Translations under genes and position numbers: made by a program
Part shown: in pieces, positions 33,093-42,074 of the stretch
Position numbering within the stretch: the stretch's first letter is position 1
Layout of the letters: each line of letters opens with the position of its first letter
The notes under the pieces: model-generated
Databases searched by the model: none
What the model was told of the DNA's origin: nothing
Seen by the model: the letters and a program-made list of their open reading frames with translations, nothing else
Origin: JAXHMB01 sp034521755
GTDB taxonomy: Bacteria > Bacteroidota > Rhodothermia > Balneolales > Balneolaceae
DNA length: 64,000 bases
NCBI GenBank assembly: GCA_034521755.1
Contig: JAXHMB010000004.1
Coordinates: forward strand, 1 to 64,000
Reading direction: 5' to 3'

Positions 33093-34450
33093 GAGAAGTA
33101 CAAGATAAACATATCGTCGTAATTGGAGCCGCCCGAAGTGGCGTGGCTGTGGCATGCCTGCTGCATCGCAAAGGGGCCAAAGTCTTTGTTTCTGACAACA
33201 GCAAAATTGATCAATCTGTAAAGGATAGATTCACAAAACAAGGTATTGCCTTTGAAGAAGGTGGTCATACTGAAAAGGCCCAGCAAGGTGAATTTGCAGT
33301 AATCAGTCCGGGGGTCCCTACTTCAGCTCAACCGGTACAAGAGTATTTGAACGCCGGCAAAAAAGTGTATTCTGAAATTGAAGCAGCCAGCTGGTTCAAT
33401 AACAGTCGTATTGTAGCTGTAACCGGAAGTAATGGTAAAACAACTGTCACAAGCTGGCTGGGACATACATGGAATAAAGCAAGGAAGGCAAATCAGGTAG
33501 GAGGCAACATTGGCTATGCCTTTTCGGACCTGGTAGAAGACAGTGCTCCATCAAAAGATGCCCTGCTGGAAGTAAGTAGTTTTCAGCTGGATCATATCGA
33601 AAGTTTCCATCCTCAGATGAGCATGATTTTAAATATCACCCCCGACCATCTGGATCGATATGAACAGGATTTGCAAAAATATGCAGCGTCCAAATTCAGA
33701 ATTACTGAAAATCAGACCAACGATGACTGGTTCATCTACCATTACGATGACCCTATTATCAAACAGCATGCAGAAGATCTTAAAAAAAAAGACAGTGCAC
33801 CTCAAATACTGGCATTTTCAAATACAAAGGAAGTGCCAAAAGGAGCATTTGTCCGCAACGAGAATATCATCATAAAAATTAATAAAGAGGAAGAAATTCT
33901 TATGCCTATTAGTGAGCTGAGTCTTAATGGCAGACATAATCTTAACAATGGACTGGCCACAGCACTGGCAGCCCGTGCAGCAGAAATAAAAAATGACATT
34001 ATTCGCGAAAGCCTGCGCACTTTTGAAGGCGTAGAACACCGACTGGAACATGTACGCACGGTAAACGGTGTGAAATATATCAACGACAGCAAAGCAACTA
34101 ATATTAACGCTGTATGGTATGCGCTGGACAGTTTTAACACTCCCATGGTGCTGATCCTGGGCGGACGCGACAAAGGAAATGATTACACGGAACTGATTGA
34201 CCAGGTTAAAGAAAAAGTACACACGGTTGTAGCTATCGGAGAAGCGCGACCCATGATTGAAGAACAGCTCAAAAGTGTGGTTCCCCAATTTGAAACAGCA
34301 AAAAATATGGATCAGGCTGTTCGCCTTGGAAGAAAATATGCTAAACGAGGAGAAATGGTATTACTCAGCCCGGCCTGCTCTTCATTCGATATGTATGAAA
34401 ATTATGAACACCGCGGCAATGAATTTAAACGAATCGTAAACGGACTATAA
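33089..34450 (+). CDS. murD: UDP-MurNAc-L-Ala--D-Glu ligase
   Basis: 453 aa. Adds D-glutamate to UDP-MurNAc-L-Ala. ATP loop VTGSNGKTTVTSWL, central domain LNITPDHLDRYEQ, and C-terminal LILGGRDKGNDYTEL. Overlaps mraY by four bases (ATGA). Confidence 0.96.
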   Translation: MREVQDKHIVVIGAARSGVAVACLLHRKGAKVFVSDNSKIDQSVKDRFTKQGIAFEEGGHTEKAQQGEFAVISPGVPTSAQPVQEYLNAGKKVYSEIEAASWFNNSRIVAVTGSNGKTTVTSWLGHTWNKARKANQVGGNIGYAFSDLVEDSAPSKDALLEVSSFQLDHIESFHPQMSMILNITPDHLDRYEQDLQKYAASKFRITENQTNDDWFIYHYDDPIIKQHAEDLKKKDSAPQILAFSNTKEVPKGAFVRNENIIIKINKEEEILMPISELSLNGRHNLNNGLATALAARAAEIKNDIIRESLRTFEGVEHRLEHVRTVNGVKYINDSKATNINAVWYALDSFNTPMVLILGGRDKGNDYTELIDQVKEKVHTVVAIGEARPMIEEQLKSVVPQFETAKNMDQAVRLGRKYAKRGEMVLLSPACSSFDMYENYEHRGNEFKRIVNGL

Positions 34451-34455
34451 AAATA

Positions 34456-35646
34456 GTGCTTTATACAACGCCAAATAAAAACGTTTCATCCATACTGGGT
34501 ACCAGCCCGGATGATATTGATATGCCCAAACAGGGAAGCGACCGTATTCTTCTTGTTTCGGTCGTCATTCTAATGATTTTTGGTGTGCTGGCAGTTTATT
34601 CATCTATTGCTTATTTCGCTGAAACCAAACAGACTACTGCAGGAAGCCTGGTTATTAGTCACACGATAAAACTTGGAATCGCCTTCCTGGTAATGCTCAT
34701 CTTTTCCAAGATTGACTATCACTTGCTGGCAAAATTCAGTCGTGTCGGTATTGTCATAAGCTGGGTACTGCTTATTGCTGTGCTTATTTTCGGTTCCGAA
34801 GTGTTTGGAGCAAAAAGATCGCTAAGTATTGGCGGATTTTCATTTCAGCCCTCTTCTGTAGCCATGGTGGCATTACTGATTCACGTTGCCGTGCTTTTGG
34901 ATGAAAAGCAGGGCTATATAAAAGATGTGAAAAAAGCATTCATGCCCATCATGTTTTGGGTAGTAACTACCTGCGCGCTCATTGGTATCGAAGACTTTAG
35001 CAGTGCAGCTTTGCTCATGGGTATGTGTCTCTTACTCATGTTTATCGGGCGCATCAGCATGTTCCAACTGGGCGGACTTGTAATTATCGGATTGATTGGT
35101 GCATCGGTATTAGTGATGCAATCTCCCGAGCGACAAAGCCGGCTTGATCATTACGTTCAACAAGTTTCAAATATCAATAGCAGTGAATTTAATGTAGAAG
35201 AAGGCTACCAGGCACAACAGGCACACATTGCTATTGCCCAAGGAGAAATTTTTGGTGTCGGAATTGGCAAAAGCACACAACGCGATTTCTTGCCGGCGCC
35301 CTACAACGATTTCATTTTTGCAATCGTCGCTGAAGAATACGGGTTGGTAGGCTCCGTATTTATCATTCTTCTTCTAACGCTGATTTTGTTCCGCGGTATT
35401 GCAGTCACCGCGAAAAATGCACCCGACACCGTAGGTATGCTTTTGGCCGTAGCATGTACGCTGACAATTACACTATATGGATTTGTAAATGCGGGCGTAG
35501 CCACAGGGCTTTTACCCGTAACCGGTTTGCCCATGCCTTTTGTGAGTTATGGAGGCACCAGCATGCTTTTTGCAGGGCTGATGATGGGCATTCTTCTGAA
35601 TATTTCTAAGCAAGACACAAAGAAACGAGCGGTATTCTATGCATAG
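34456..35646 (+). CDS. ftsW: Septal peptidoglycan polymerase FtsW
   Basis: 396 aa, ten membrane helices. SEDS-family glycosyltransferase. Family signatures: GAKRSLSIGGFSFQPSSVAM, AHIAIAQGEIFGVGIGKSTQ and the C-terminal GLPMPFVSYGGTSMLF. GTG start at 34456, overlapped at its end by murG. Confidence 0.95.
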   Translation: MLYTTPNKNVSSILGTSPDDIDMPKQGSDRILLVSVVILMIFGVLAVYSSIAYFAETKQTTAGSLVISHTIKLGIAFLVMLIFSKIDYHLLAKFSRVGIVISWVLLIAVLIFGSEVFGAKRSLSIGGFSFQPSSVAMVALLIHVAVLLDEKQGYIKDVKKAFMPIMFWVVTTCALIGIEDFSSAALLMGMCLLLMFIGRISMFQLGGLVIIGLIGASVLVMQSPERQSRLDHYVQQVSNINSSEFNVEEGYQAQQAHIAIAQGEIFGVGIGKSTQRDFLPAPYNDFIFAIVAEEYGLVGSVFIILLLTLILFRGIAVTAKNAPDTVGMLLAVACTLTITLYGFVNAGVATGLLPVTGLPMPFVSYGGTSMLFAGLMMGILLNISKQDTKKRAVFYA

Positions 35647-36802
35647 CAGCACAACGGACATATCATCACACAGCGGACCAGCCACCGCCGCTATGGGCGA
35701 AATAAAAGTGCTCATAGCGGCAGGTGGAACTGGTGGTCATGTGTATCCGGCTATCGCAATTGCAGATGCATTGCGGGAGATTTCTCCTGATGCTGATATC
35801 CTGTTTGTTGGAACAAAAAAACACATGGAGTGGGAAGCTGTACCCAAAGCCGGTTATGACATAAAAAGCATTTGGATCAGCGGATTTCACCGTCGGTTTA
35901 CACTTAAAAACCTATTATTCCCTGTTAAGCTTTTAAGCAGTATGACTCAAAGCTTTGCCATATTATCTGATTTTGATCCCCATGTGGTAATTTCCTGTGG
36001 CGGATATGCGGCCGGACCTATTGGATGGGTGGCAACAAAACGTGGCATCCCCCTGGTGATACAGGAGCAAAACAGCTTCCCGGGAGTCACTAACAGACTG
36101 CTTGCAAAAAATGCTGCAATGATCTTTACAGCTTTTAAGGAAGCAGAAAACTACCTGCCTAAAGAAAAAATAACGCTGGCCGGTAATCCTACAAGAAAAA
36201 CACTGGTCAAGACTGATTATGAAGATTCATGCAATCATTTTGATTTTCTGAACGACAAAGAAACCCTCTTGATACTGGGTGGCAGTGGCGGTGCCAAAGC
36301 TATTAATGAAGCAATATCGGCCAACATTGATTTTTTACATAATGAACTGAAGCTGCAAATTATTTGGCAATGCGGACCGCGCTATTATGATGAGCTGCAT
36401 ACGAATTTACATACTGATAAGTACGAAAATCTGCGATTGGTTGACTTCATTTATGACATGCCCAAAGCTTATGCTGTGGCAGACCTTGTAGTGAGTCGCG
36501 CCGGAGCCCTTTCATGTTCTGAGCTGGCCCTCACAGGAAAACCGAGCATTCTGATTCCATCTCCCAATGTTGCCGGAGATCATCAAACCAAAAACGCACA
36601 ATCCATGGTAGAAGAAGGAGCCGCAGAACTGATAAAAGACGCCGATGCCAAAGACACTCTTGGCGGTCTTATCGAAAAACTGATTTTTGACCAACAGAAA
36701 CTGAAAGATATGCAGCAAGCCGCATTAAAATTAGCCAAACCCAAAGCTGCCGATGAAATTGCAAAAAGAATTTTTGAACTGGCAAATGAGCAGGTGAATT
36801 GA
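35639..36802 (+). CDS. murG: UDP-GlcNAc:lipid I GlcNAc transferase MurG
   Basis: 387 aa (or 369 from the internal ATG at 35693, which fits the family start better: GEIKVLIAAGGTGGHVYPAI). GT28 enzyme converting lipid I to lipid II. The C-terminal donor site is SRAGALSCSELALTGKPSIL. The extra N-terminus STTDISSHSGPATAA looks unstructured, so the shorter form is preferred. Overlaps ftsW by 8 bases. Confidence 0.95.
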   Translation: MHSSTTDISSHSGPATAAMGEIKVLIAAGGTGGHVYPAIAIADALREISPDADILFVGTKKHMEWEAVPKAGYDIKSIWISGFHRRFTLKNLLFPVKLLSSMTQSFAILSDFDPHVVISCGGYAAGPIGWVATKRGIPLVIQEQNSFPGVTNRLLAKNAAMIFTAFKEAENYLPKEKITLAGNPTRKTLVKTDYEDSCNHFDFLNDKETLLILGGSGGAKAINEAISANIDFLHNELKLQIIWQCGPRYYDELHTNLHTDKYENLRLVDFIYDMPKAYAVADLVVSRAGALSCSELALTGKPSILIPSPNVAGDHQTKNAQSMVEEGAAELIKDADAKDTLGGLIEKLIFDQQKLKDMQQAALKLAKPKAADEIAKRIFELANEQVN

Positions 36803-38220
36803 TGAGTAAACAAATCCAAACACAGCCGATTTTTGGACGAACCCGCCATATTCACATGGTCGGTATCGGTGGAATTGGTATGAGTGGCATGGCTGAAATC
36901 CTGCTCCAGAAAGGATATAAGATAACCGGTTCGGACGCCCGAAAGGGAGAAACCGTAGAACGACTTATTAAACTGGGAGCTAAAGTCAATATTGGTCACG
37001 ATGAACAGAATATTGAAGGCGCAGATGTAGTTGTCTATACCAGCGCAGTAAAAGCTGATGAAAATATTGAGACCAAAGCAGCACTCGAAGCCGGGATTCC
37101 GGTTATCAAACGAGCTGAAATGCTTGCCGAGCTTATGCGGATGAAATATGGTGTTGGCATTGCCGGCACACATGGAAAGACCACAACCACAACCATGACC
37201 GGCCACGTCATACAGGATGGCAGCTTTGACCCAACCATCATGGTTGGCGGCAAGGTACACAGCTTCTCCGAAACCAATGCGGTTGTAGGAAAGGGCGACA
37301 TTATCATTGTTGAAGCCGATGAATTTGACCGTACTTTTCTGCGGCTAACTCCATCTCTGGCAGTTATCACCAATATTGAAGCTGAACATCTGGATATTTA
37401 TGACAACCTCGAGGATGTAAAAGAGGCATTTGTTGAATTTGCCAACAAGGTTCCATTCTATGGTGCCGTTGTCTTATGTCTTGATGATCCGAATGTACGA
37501 AGCATTATCCCCGAAATAGATCGAAAAATTATTACCTACGGGCTCACACCCCAGGCAAAAATTCGTGCCACCAACATTGACATCAATCACTTCCAAAGCA
37601 GCTTCACTGTTATGCATGAAGAAACAGAATTGGGAGAAATTTGCATCGAGGCACCGGGTGAACATAATGTGAAAAATGCACTGGCAGCTATTGCTGTAGG
37701 CCTGGAGCTCAATATTGATTTCAAATATATAAAATCAGGCCTTGAGCGTTTTGAAGGTGTTTTTCGGCGTTTTCAGCTCAAGTTTGACCAAGATGATCTT
37801 ATGGTGATTGACGATTATGCGCATCACCCCACAGAAGTCCAGGCTACATTGAAAGCAGCCCGTGAAGGATGGGAAGACAGTCGTATTGTTGCTGTATTTC
37901 AGCCACACTTGTATTCCAGAACCCGGGACTTGTATAAAGAGTTTGGCTCATCCTTTTTTGATGCCGAGGTCTGTGTGATTACAGATGTCTATCCCTCGCG
38001 TGAAGAACCCATAAAAGGCGTTACCGGCAAGCTAATTGCAGATGCAGCCAAAGAATATGGTCACCGACAGGTACATTATGTGGAAGAAAAAAATGAGTTA
38101 CCGGCAAGGCTACAAGAACTGGCACAGCCCGGCGATTTAATCATCACTATGGGAGCCGGTGATATTTATAAGTACGGCGAAAAGTTTGTAGAAGAATTGA
38201 AAACCAGAGTAAATAATTAA
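36802..38220 (+). CDS. murC: UDP-MurNAc--L-Ala ligase
   Basis: 472 aa from the ATG at 36802 (a TTG at 36799 is also possible). Adds L-alanine to UDP-MurNAc. N-terminal HMVGIGGIGMSGMAEILL, ATP loop GIAGTHGKTTTTTMTG, central NIEAEHLDIYDN and C-terminal DDYAHHPTEVQATL. murB, which often follows murC, is not here. Confidence 0.97.
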   Translation: MSKQIQTQPIFGRTRHIHMVGIGGIGMSGMAEILLQKGYKITGSDARKGETVERLIKLGAKVNIGHDEQNIEGADVVVYTSAVKADENIETKAALEAGIPVIKRAEMLAELMRMKYGVGIAGTHGKTTTTTMTGHVIQDGSFDPTIMVGGKVHSFSETNAVVGKGDIIIVEADEFDRTFLRLTPSLAVITNIEAEHLDIYDNLEDVKEAFVEFANKVPFYGAVVLCLDDPNVRSIIPEIDRKIITYGLTPQAKIRATNIDINHFQSSFTVMHEETELGEICIEAPGEHNVKNALAAIAVGLELNIDFKYIKSGLERFEGVFRRFQLKFDQDDLMVIDDYAHHPTEVQATLKAAREGWEDSRIVAVFQPHLYSRTRDLYKEFGSSFFDAEVCVITDVYPSREEPIKGVTGKLIADAAKEYGHRQVHYVEEKNELPARLQELAQPGDLIITMGAGDIYKYGEKFVEELKTRVNN

Positions 38221-39017
38221 TGAGCAAGAACAAACAACATAATACCGAAAAGGCCGAAGCTCAGCAGAGCTTTAATGCCATCCCATGGATTGCAGGTGCG
38301 GTACTCGTGCTCGGCCTTGCTGTTTTGGCCGGTCTTTATTGGAATAAAACCTCTACGATTAAGGATGTGCGCTTTGAAGGAAATTATTTCGTCACTTCTG
38401 ACGAATTGGGCAAAAAGGCCGAAGTGCCTACAGGTATTAGCCCTGACAGCTTAAATTTTATGGGAATTATTGACCGGGTGGAAAGCATCCCCTACGTACA
38501 CCATGCCGACATTAGTGTAGAACCAAGCGGCAAGCTGATAATCAAAATCACAGAGCGAAATCCTATAGCCCTGCTCGCAGATGGCAATAATAAGATCTAT
38601 GTAGATAAAGACGGTATCCGGCTGCCATTGATTCTTGAAAAAACAGTAGATGTACCCATCCTCTATGGGTTTAGCGCATCTCCCATGCAAGACACGCTAA
38701 ATAGTAATGACTTTAAAGCAGTGCGTAACTTTTTAGTTGAGATGCACCAAAAACCGGTTTCCAATGCAACCATCAGTGAAATTAGCTGGACTAAAAACGA
38801 AGGTATTGTAGCACTGACTAATGAAAACGGTGTAAAACTGATTTTTGGCAAAGAAGATTTTCAAACACGATTGCGAAACTGGGAAGCCTTTTATGGAGAA
38901 GTTGTCAAAGCAAAAGGTATTGCCAGCATGCGTATTCGGTTAGACCTGCCGATTACAAAGGATCAAATCTGTAACTCAGGAAACGTGATACGTACATTTC
39001 GAAGCATAAAGACATGA
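38220..39017 (+). CDS. ftsQ: Cell division protein FtsQ/DivIB
   Basis: 265 aa. Short cytoplasmic tail, one membrane helix (GAVLVLGLAVLAGLYW), POTRA domain starting at IKDVRFEGNYFVTSDELGKK, and the beta domain with ISWTKNEGIVALTNENG. One-base overlap with murC and a four-base overlap with ftsA. Connects the FtsWI polymerase to the divisome in the periplasm. Confidence 0.9.
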   Translation: MSKNKQHNTEKAEAQQSFNAIPWIAGAVLVLGLAVLAGLYWNKTSTIKDVRFEGNYFVTSDELGKKAEVPTGISPDSLNFMGIIDRVESIPYVHHADISVEPSGKLIIKITERNPIALLADGNNKIYVDKDGIRLPLILEKTVDVPILYGFSASPMQDTLNSNDFKAVRNFLVEMHQKPVSNATISEISWTKNEGIVALTNENGVKLIFGKEDFQTRLRNWEAFYGEVVKAKGIASMRIRLDLPITKDQICNSGNVIRTFRSIKT

Positions 39018-40300
39018 CTAGCAGCGTGGACAAAAATATGGAAGAGCAAGATAGAATAGTCGTCGGTCTCGATATCGGAACAACAAAGGTATGCGCTATT
39101 GTGGCATCTATCGATCCACAAGATCGTATTCATATTCTTGGTGTTGGTAAAGCTCCAAGTGACGGCCTAAACCGTGGCGTTGTTGTAAATATTGACAAGA
39201 CCGTAAACGCCATACAAACAGCTGTAGAACAAGCCCAGCTGGCTTCCGGCATTGAAGTCAACTCTGTAAACGTAGGCATTGCCGGCGACCACATCCGAAG
39301 TATGCGCAGCAAGGGTGTCATTACTATCAACAACCGCGATAACGAAATTACAGTAGATGATGTTGAGCGGCTGCTTGAAGATTGTCAGCGCATTATGCTG
39401 CCTACCGACCAGCAGATCATTCATGTAATTCCACAAGAATTTGTAGTAGACGGACAAGACGGTATTAGTGACCCTGTTGGAATGAGCGGTATGCGCATGG
39501 AAGCGGAAGTGCACATCATCACCGGACTTGTTTCTGCGGCCAAAAATATTTACCGATGTGTGGAGCGTGCCGGTTACCAGGTAGCAGACATCATTTTGGA
39601 ACCCCTCGCCTCTTCTTACTCCGTGCTTGATGATGAAGAAAAAGAGGCCGGTGTAGTACTCGTAGATATTGGAGGCGGCACAACAGATGTAGCCATCTTC
39701 CAGGAAAATACGATACGTCACACAGCCGTCATTGCCATTGCCGGCAAAAAGGTAACCGATGACATTCGAGTGGGACTTAGCGTGCTGGATGATCAGGCCG
39801 AGAAGCTTAAGCGTGAACACGGTGAAGCTTACATCAACTTAATTGAAGAAGATGAATCAATTACCGTACCCGGTATTGCGGGACGTCCGCCCAAGGAGAT
39901 CACCAAAAGTATTCTAGGAAAAATTATACAAGCCCGAATGGAAGAAATCATGGAAATAGTGGCCATTGAGATTAAACGGAGCGGCTACTCCGATGCGCTC
40001 AGCGCAGGCGTCGTGATTACAGGCGGTGGATCGCTAATCAACAATGTATGCCCTCTCGCTAATGAAGTACTGGGGATGGACGCCAAAATTGGCAAACCAA
40101 GAGGGCTTAGCGGCGGACTTATTGAAGAAGTCAATAATCCTATTTATGCCACCGGAGTTGGCTTGGTGATGCATGCCATCAAAACCGGGGGCGGTGGACA
40201 AGATCAGGCAATGGTTCCTTCATCAAGTAAAGGATCAAGTGTAGAGAAGGTAATGGAAAGAATTGCGGACCGCATGAAGAGCTGGTTCAAGGAATTATAA
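39014..40300 (+). CDS. ftsA: Cell division actin-like protein FtsA
   Basis: 428 aa. Actin fold: VVGLDIGTTKVCAIVAS phosphate loop, GVVVNIDKTVNAIQTAVEQA (SHS2/1C domain), VLVDIGGGTTDVAIF, and VVITGGGSLI. The last residues VMERIADRMKSWFKEL form the membrane-targeting amphipathic helix that binds the inner membrane, where FtsA anchors FtsZ. Confidence 0.96.
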   Translation: MTSSVDKNMEEQDRIVVGLDIGTTKVCAIVASIDPQDRIHILGVGKAPSDGLNRGVVVNIDKTVNAIQTAVEQAQLASGIEVNSVNVGIAGDHIRSMRSKGVITINNRDNEITVDDVERLLEDCQRIMLPTDQQIIHVIPQEFVVDGQDGISDPVGMSGMRMEAEVHIITGLVSAAKNIYRCVERAGYQVADIILEPLASSYSVLDDEEKEAGVVLVDIGGGTTDVAIFQENTIRHTAVIAIAGKKVTDDIRVGLSVLDDQAEKLKREHGEAYINLIEEDESITVPGIAGRPPKEITKSILGKIIQARMEEIMEIVAIEIKRSGYSDALSAGVVITGGGSLINNVCPLANEVLGMDAKIGKPRGLSGGLIEEVNNPIYATGVGLVMHAIKTGGGGQDQAMVPSSSKGSSVEKVMERIADRMKSWFKEL

Positions 40301-40343
40301 TCAATCATAACAATCTGTAGGTACTAAAACCGCAGCAAAATCA

Positions 40344-40562
40344 ATGATTATGAAAACTGATGACAATAATTACAAAAGACGAGACATGCAGAATCCTTCG
40401 ATTGATGACAAGATTTTGCAACATATAAAACAAAGTCAGTTTCGTGTAACAGAATTTCAGCATAAAGAATATCGAGAAAAACCTCGATACAGAGATAAAG
40501 ATCAATCAGCAATCGAACAAACAAATAGCAATCGAATACCCGAATTATCGGGTAAATCATAA
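40344..40562 (+). CDS. Small 72-aa polar protein between ftsA and ftsZ
   Basis: ATG 40344 (or ATG 40350) to stop 40562, 72 aa, rich in Asp/Lys/Gln/Arg and with no membrane helix: MIMKTDDNNYKRRDMQNPSI through HKEYREKPRYRDKDQSAIEQ. It ends 12 bp before ftsZ, whose AAAGGAG ribosome site follows at once, so it is probably cotranscribed. No family is recognised; it might be a species-level divisome accessory. Confidence 0.6.
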   Translation: MIMKTDDNNYKRRDMQNPSIDDKILQHIKQSQFRVTEFQHKEYREKPRYRDKDQSAIEQTNSNRIPELSGKS

Positions 40563-40574
40563 AAGGAGAACATT

Positions 40575-41906
40575 ATGGCTAACCTTAACTCTCGTTTTAG
40601 TTTTGACATCGACGGTCAAGACAATGCGAAAATAAAAGTAGTTGGTGTTGGAGGCGGTGGAGGGAATGCCGTTAACAACATGATCGATAAGGGGCTCAAC
40701 AGTGTAGAGTATATTGCGCTGAATACCGATGCCCAGGCACTTAAAAACAGTACTGCCGATCTCACTGTGCAAGTGGGAACCAACCTCACCAATGGACTTG
40801 GTGCAGGAGCACGTCCCGAGATTGGACGTGAAGCAGTTGAAGAAAACCGACATGAAATTGAAGAGGCTATCGAAGGCGCCGATATGGTCTTTGTGACAGC
40901 CGGTATGGGCGGTGGAACCGGAACAGGCGGAGCTCCCGTAGTAGCCGGTATTGCCAAACGCAAAGGCATTTTAACGGTGGGAATTGTCACCACACCTTTT
41001 GACTGTGAGGGCCCCAAGCGCATGAAATATGCCTTGGAAGGTATCACAGAACTAAAGAAAAACAGCGATACCGTTATTGTCATCCCCAACGAGCGGCTGT
41101 TGGATATTGCCGATGAGAACACCACCCTGATGGAAGCTTTCGACAAAGCAAACCAGGTGCTTTATAATGCAACACGAGGCATTTCAGATCTTATTCTGAT
41201 GCCCGGCCTCATCAACCTTGACTTTGCCGACGTACGCACCACAATGCTTGATGGTGGTGCTGCTATTATGGGATCAGCCACAGCAACCGGTGAAGAACGT
41301 GCCGAGATTGCTGCACGAGAAGCTATCAACTCACCCCTGCTTGACGGTGTAAGTATTCGCGGCGCCCGCAACGTACTGGTTAATATTTCTTCCGGAGCCG
41401 ACCTGGGAATGCGCGAAACGACTACCGCAACCAGTATCATTCAGCAAGAAGCCGGTGAAGATGCCGAAATCATTCTCGGTACCGTACTCGATGAAAGCTT
41501 CAGTGATGAACTGCGTGTTACCGTTATAGCAACAGGATTTGACCTGGCTGAAAATCGTGAGCAGGCAAAAGTGGCTCCTAATTCTTCTAAGAAAGATCAG
41601 AAGAAAGATAGCGAGTCATCAAAATTGAATATGCCTAAGGCCAGTGACTTTACCGGACAGACACGCTATTCCTCTACTAATGAGCCTTTTTATAAAGGGG
41701 AAAAGAACCTTAAAAACATGGACACTCCAGCATTTCACCGTCGGGGGCTTAAAAATGTTCATGCCCTGAATGAAGAGGAAGAACAAGAACAAAAGGAACA
41801 GCAGGCAGAACAGCAGAAAGGTGATACCTTGCTTAACAATCGCCGCGAGCGGATTGATAAAAGCGACACCGACCAGCCTGCATTCCTGCGAAAGATAATG
41901 GATTAA
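40575..41906 (+). CDS. ftsZ: Cell division tubulin-like GTPase FtsZ
   Basis: 443 aa. GTP-binding start VGVGGGGGNAVNNMI, tubulin signature GGGTGTGGAPVVAG, synergy region NFDAD-like NLDFADVRTTM. A long charged linker (about residues 330-430) leads to a C-terminal conserved peptide PAFLRKIMD that would bind FtsA. AAAGGAG ribosome site 8 nt before the ATG. Confidence 0.97.
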   Translation: MANLNSRFSFDIDGQDNAKIKVVGVGGGGGNAVNNMIDKGLNSVEYIALNTDAQALKNSTADLTVQVGTNLTNGLGAGARPEIGREAVEENRHEIEEAIEGADMVFVTAGMGGGTGTGGAPVVAGIAKRKGILTVGIVTTPFDCEGPKRMKYALEGITELKKNSDTVIVIPNERLLDIADENTTLMEAFDKANQVLYNATRGISDLILMPGLINLDFADVRTTMLDGGAAIMGSATATGEERAEIAAREAINSPLLDGVSIRGARNVLVNISSGADLGMRETTTATSIIQQEAGEDAEIILGTVLDESFSDELRVTVIATGFDLAENREQAKVAPNSSKKDQKKDSESSKLNMPKASDFTGQTRYSSTNEPFYKGEKNLKNMDTPAFHRRGLKNVHALNEEEEQEQKEQQAEQQKGDTLLNNRRERIDKSDTDQPAFLRKIMD

Positions 41907-42028
41907 CCATTATGTACTCTAATTCGATTGCAGTTTCCTTTAACAAGGATCGCTGATGCAAATCAGCATGTCCTTCCCACTCCTTTTGGGTCGGACTTCT
42001 TTCATAAGCTACATAGATTGCTAAATCT

Positions 42029-42060
42029 AAAAGGGAATCCCTTGATCGGGGTTCCCTTTT
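42029..42060 (+). terminator. Intrinsic terminator of the dcw cluster
   Basis: AAAAGGGAA-TCCC / GGGG-TTCCCTTTT hairpin with a T-run. In the 122 bp between ftsZ and this site a GCTGAT-GCAA-ATCAGC hairpin also occurs; its role is unclear. Confidence 0.85.
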
Positions 42061-42074
42061 CTATATGCTGTAAT

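Noticed and set aside
40557..41440. Antisense open frames over ftsZ
   Set aside because: They are low-complexity mirrors of GC-rich codons in ftsZ with no plausible starts or ribosome sites.
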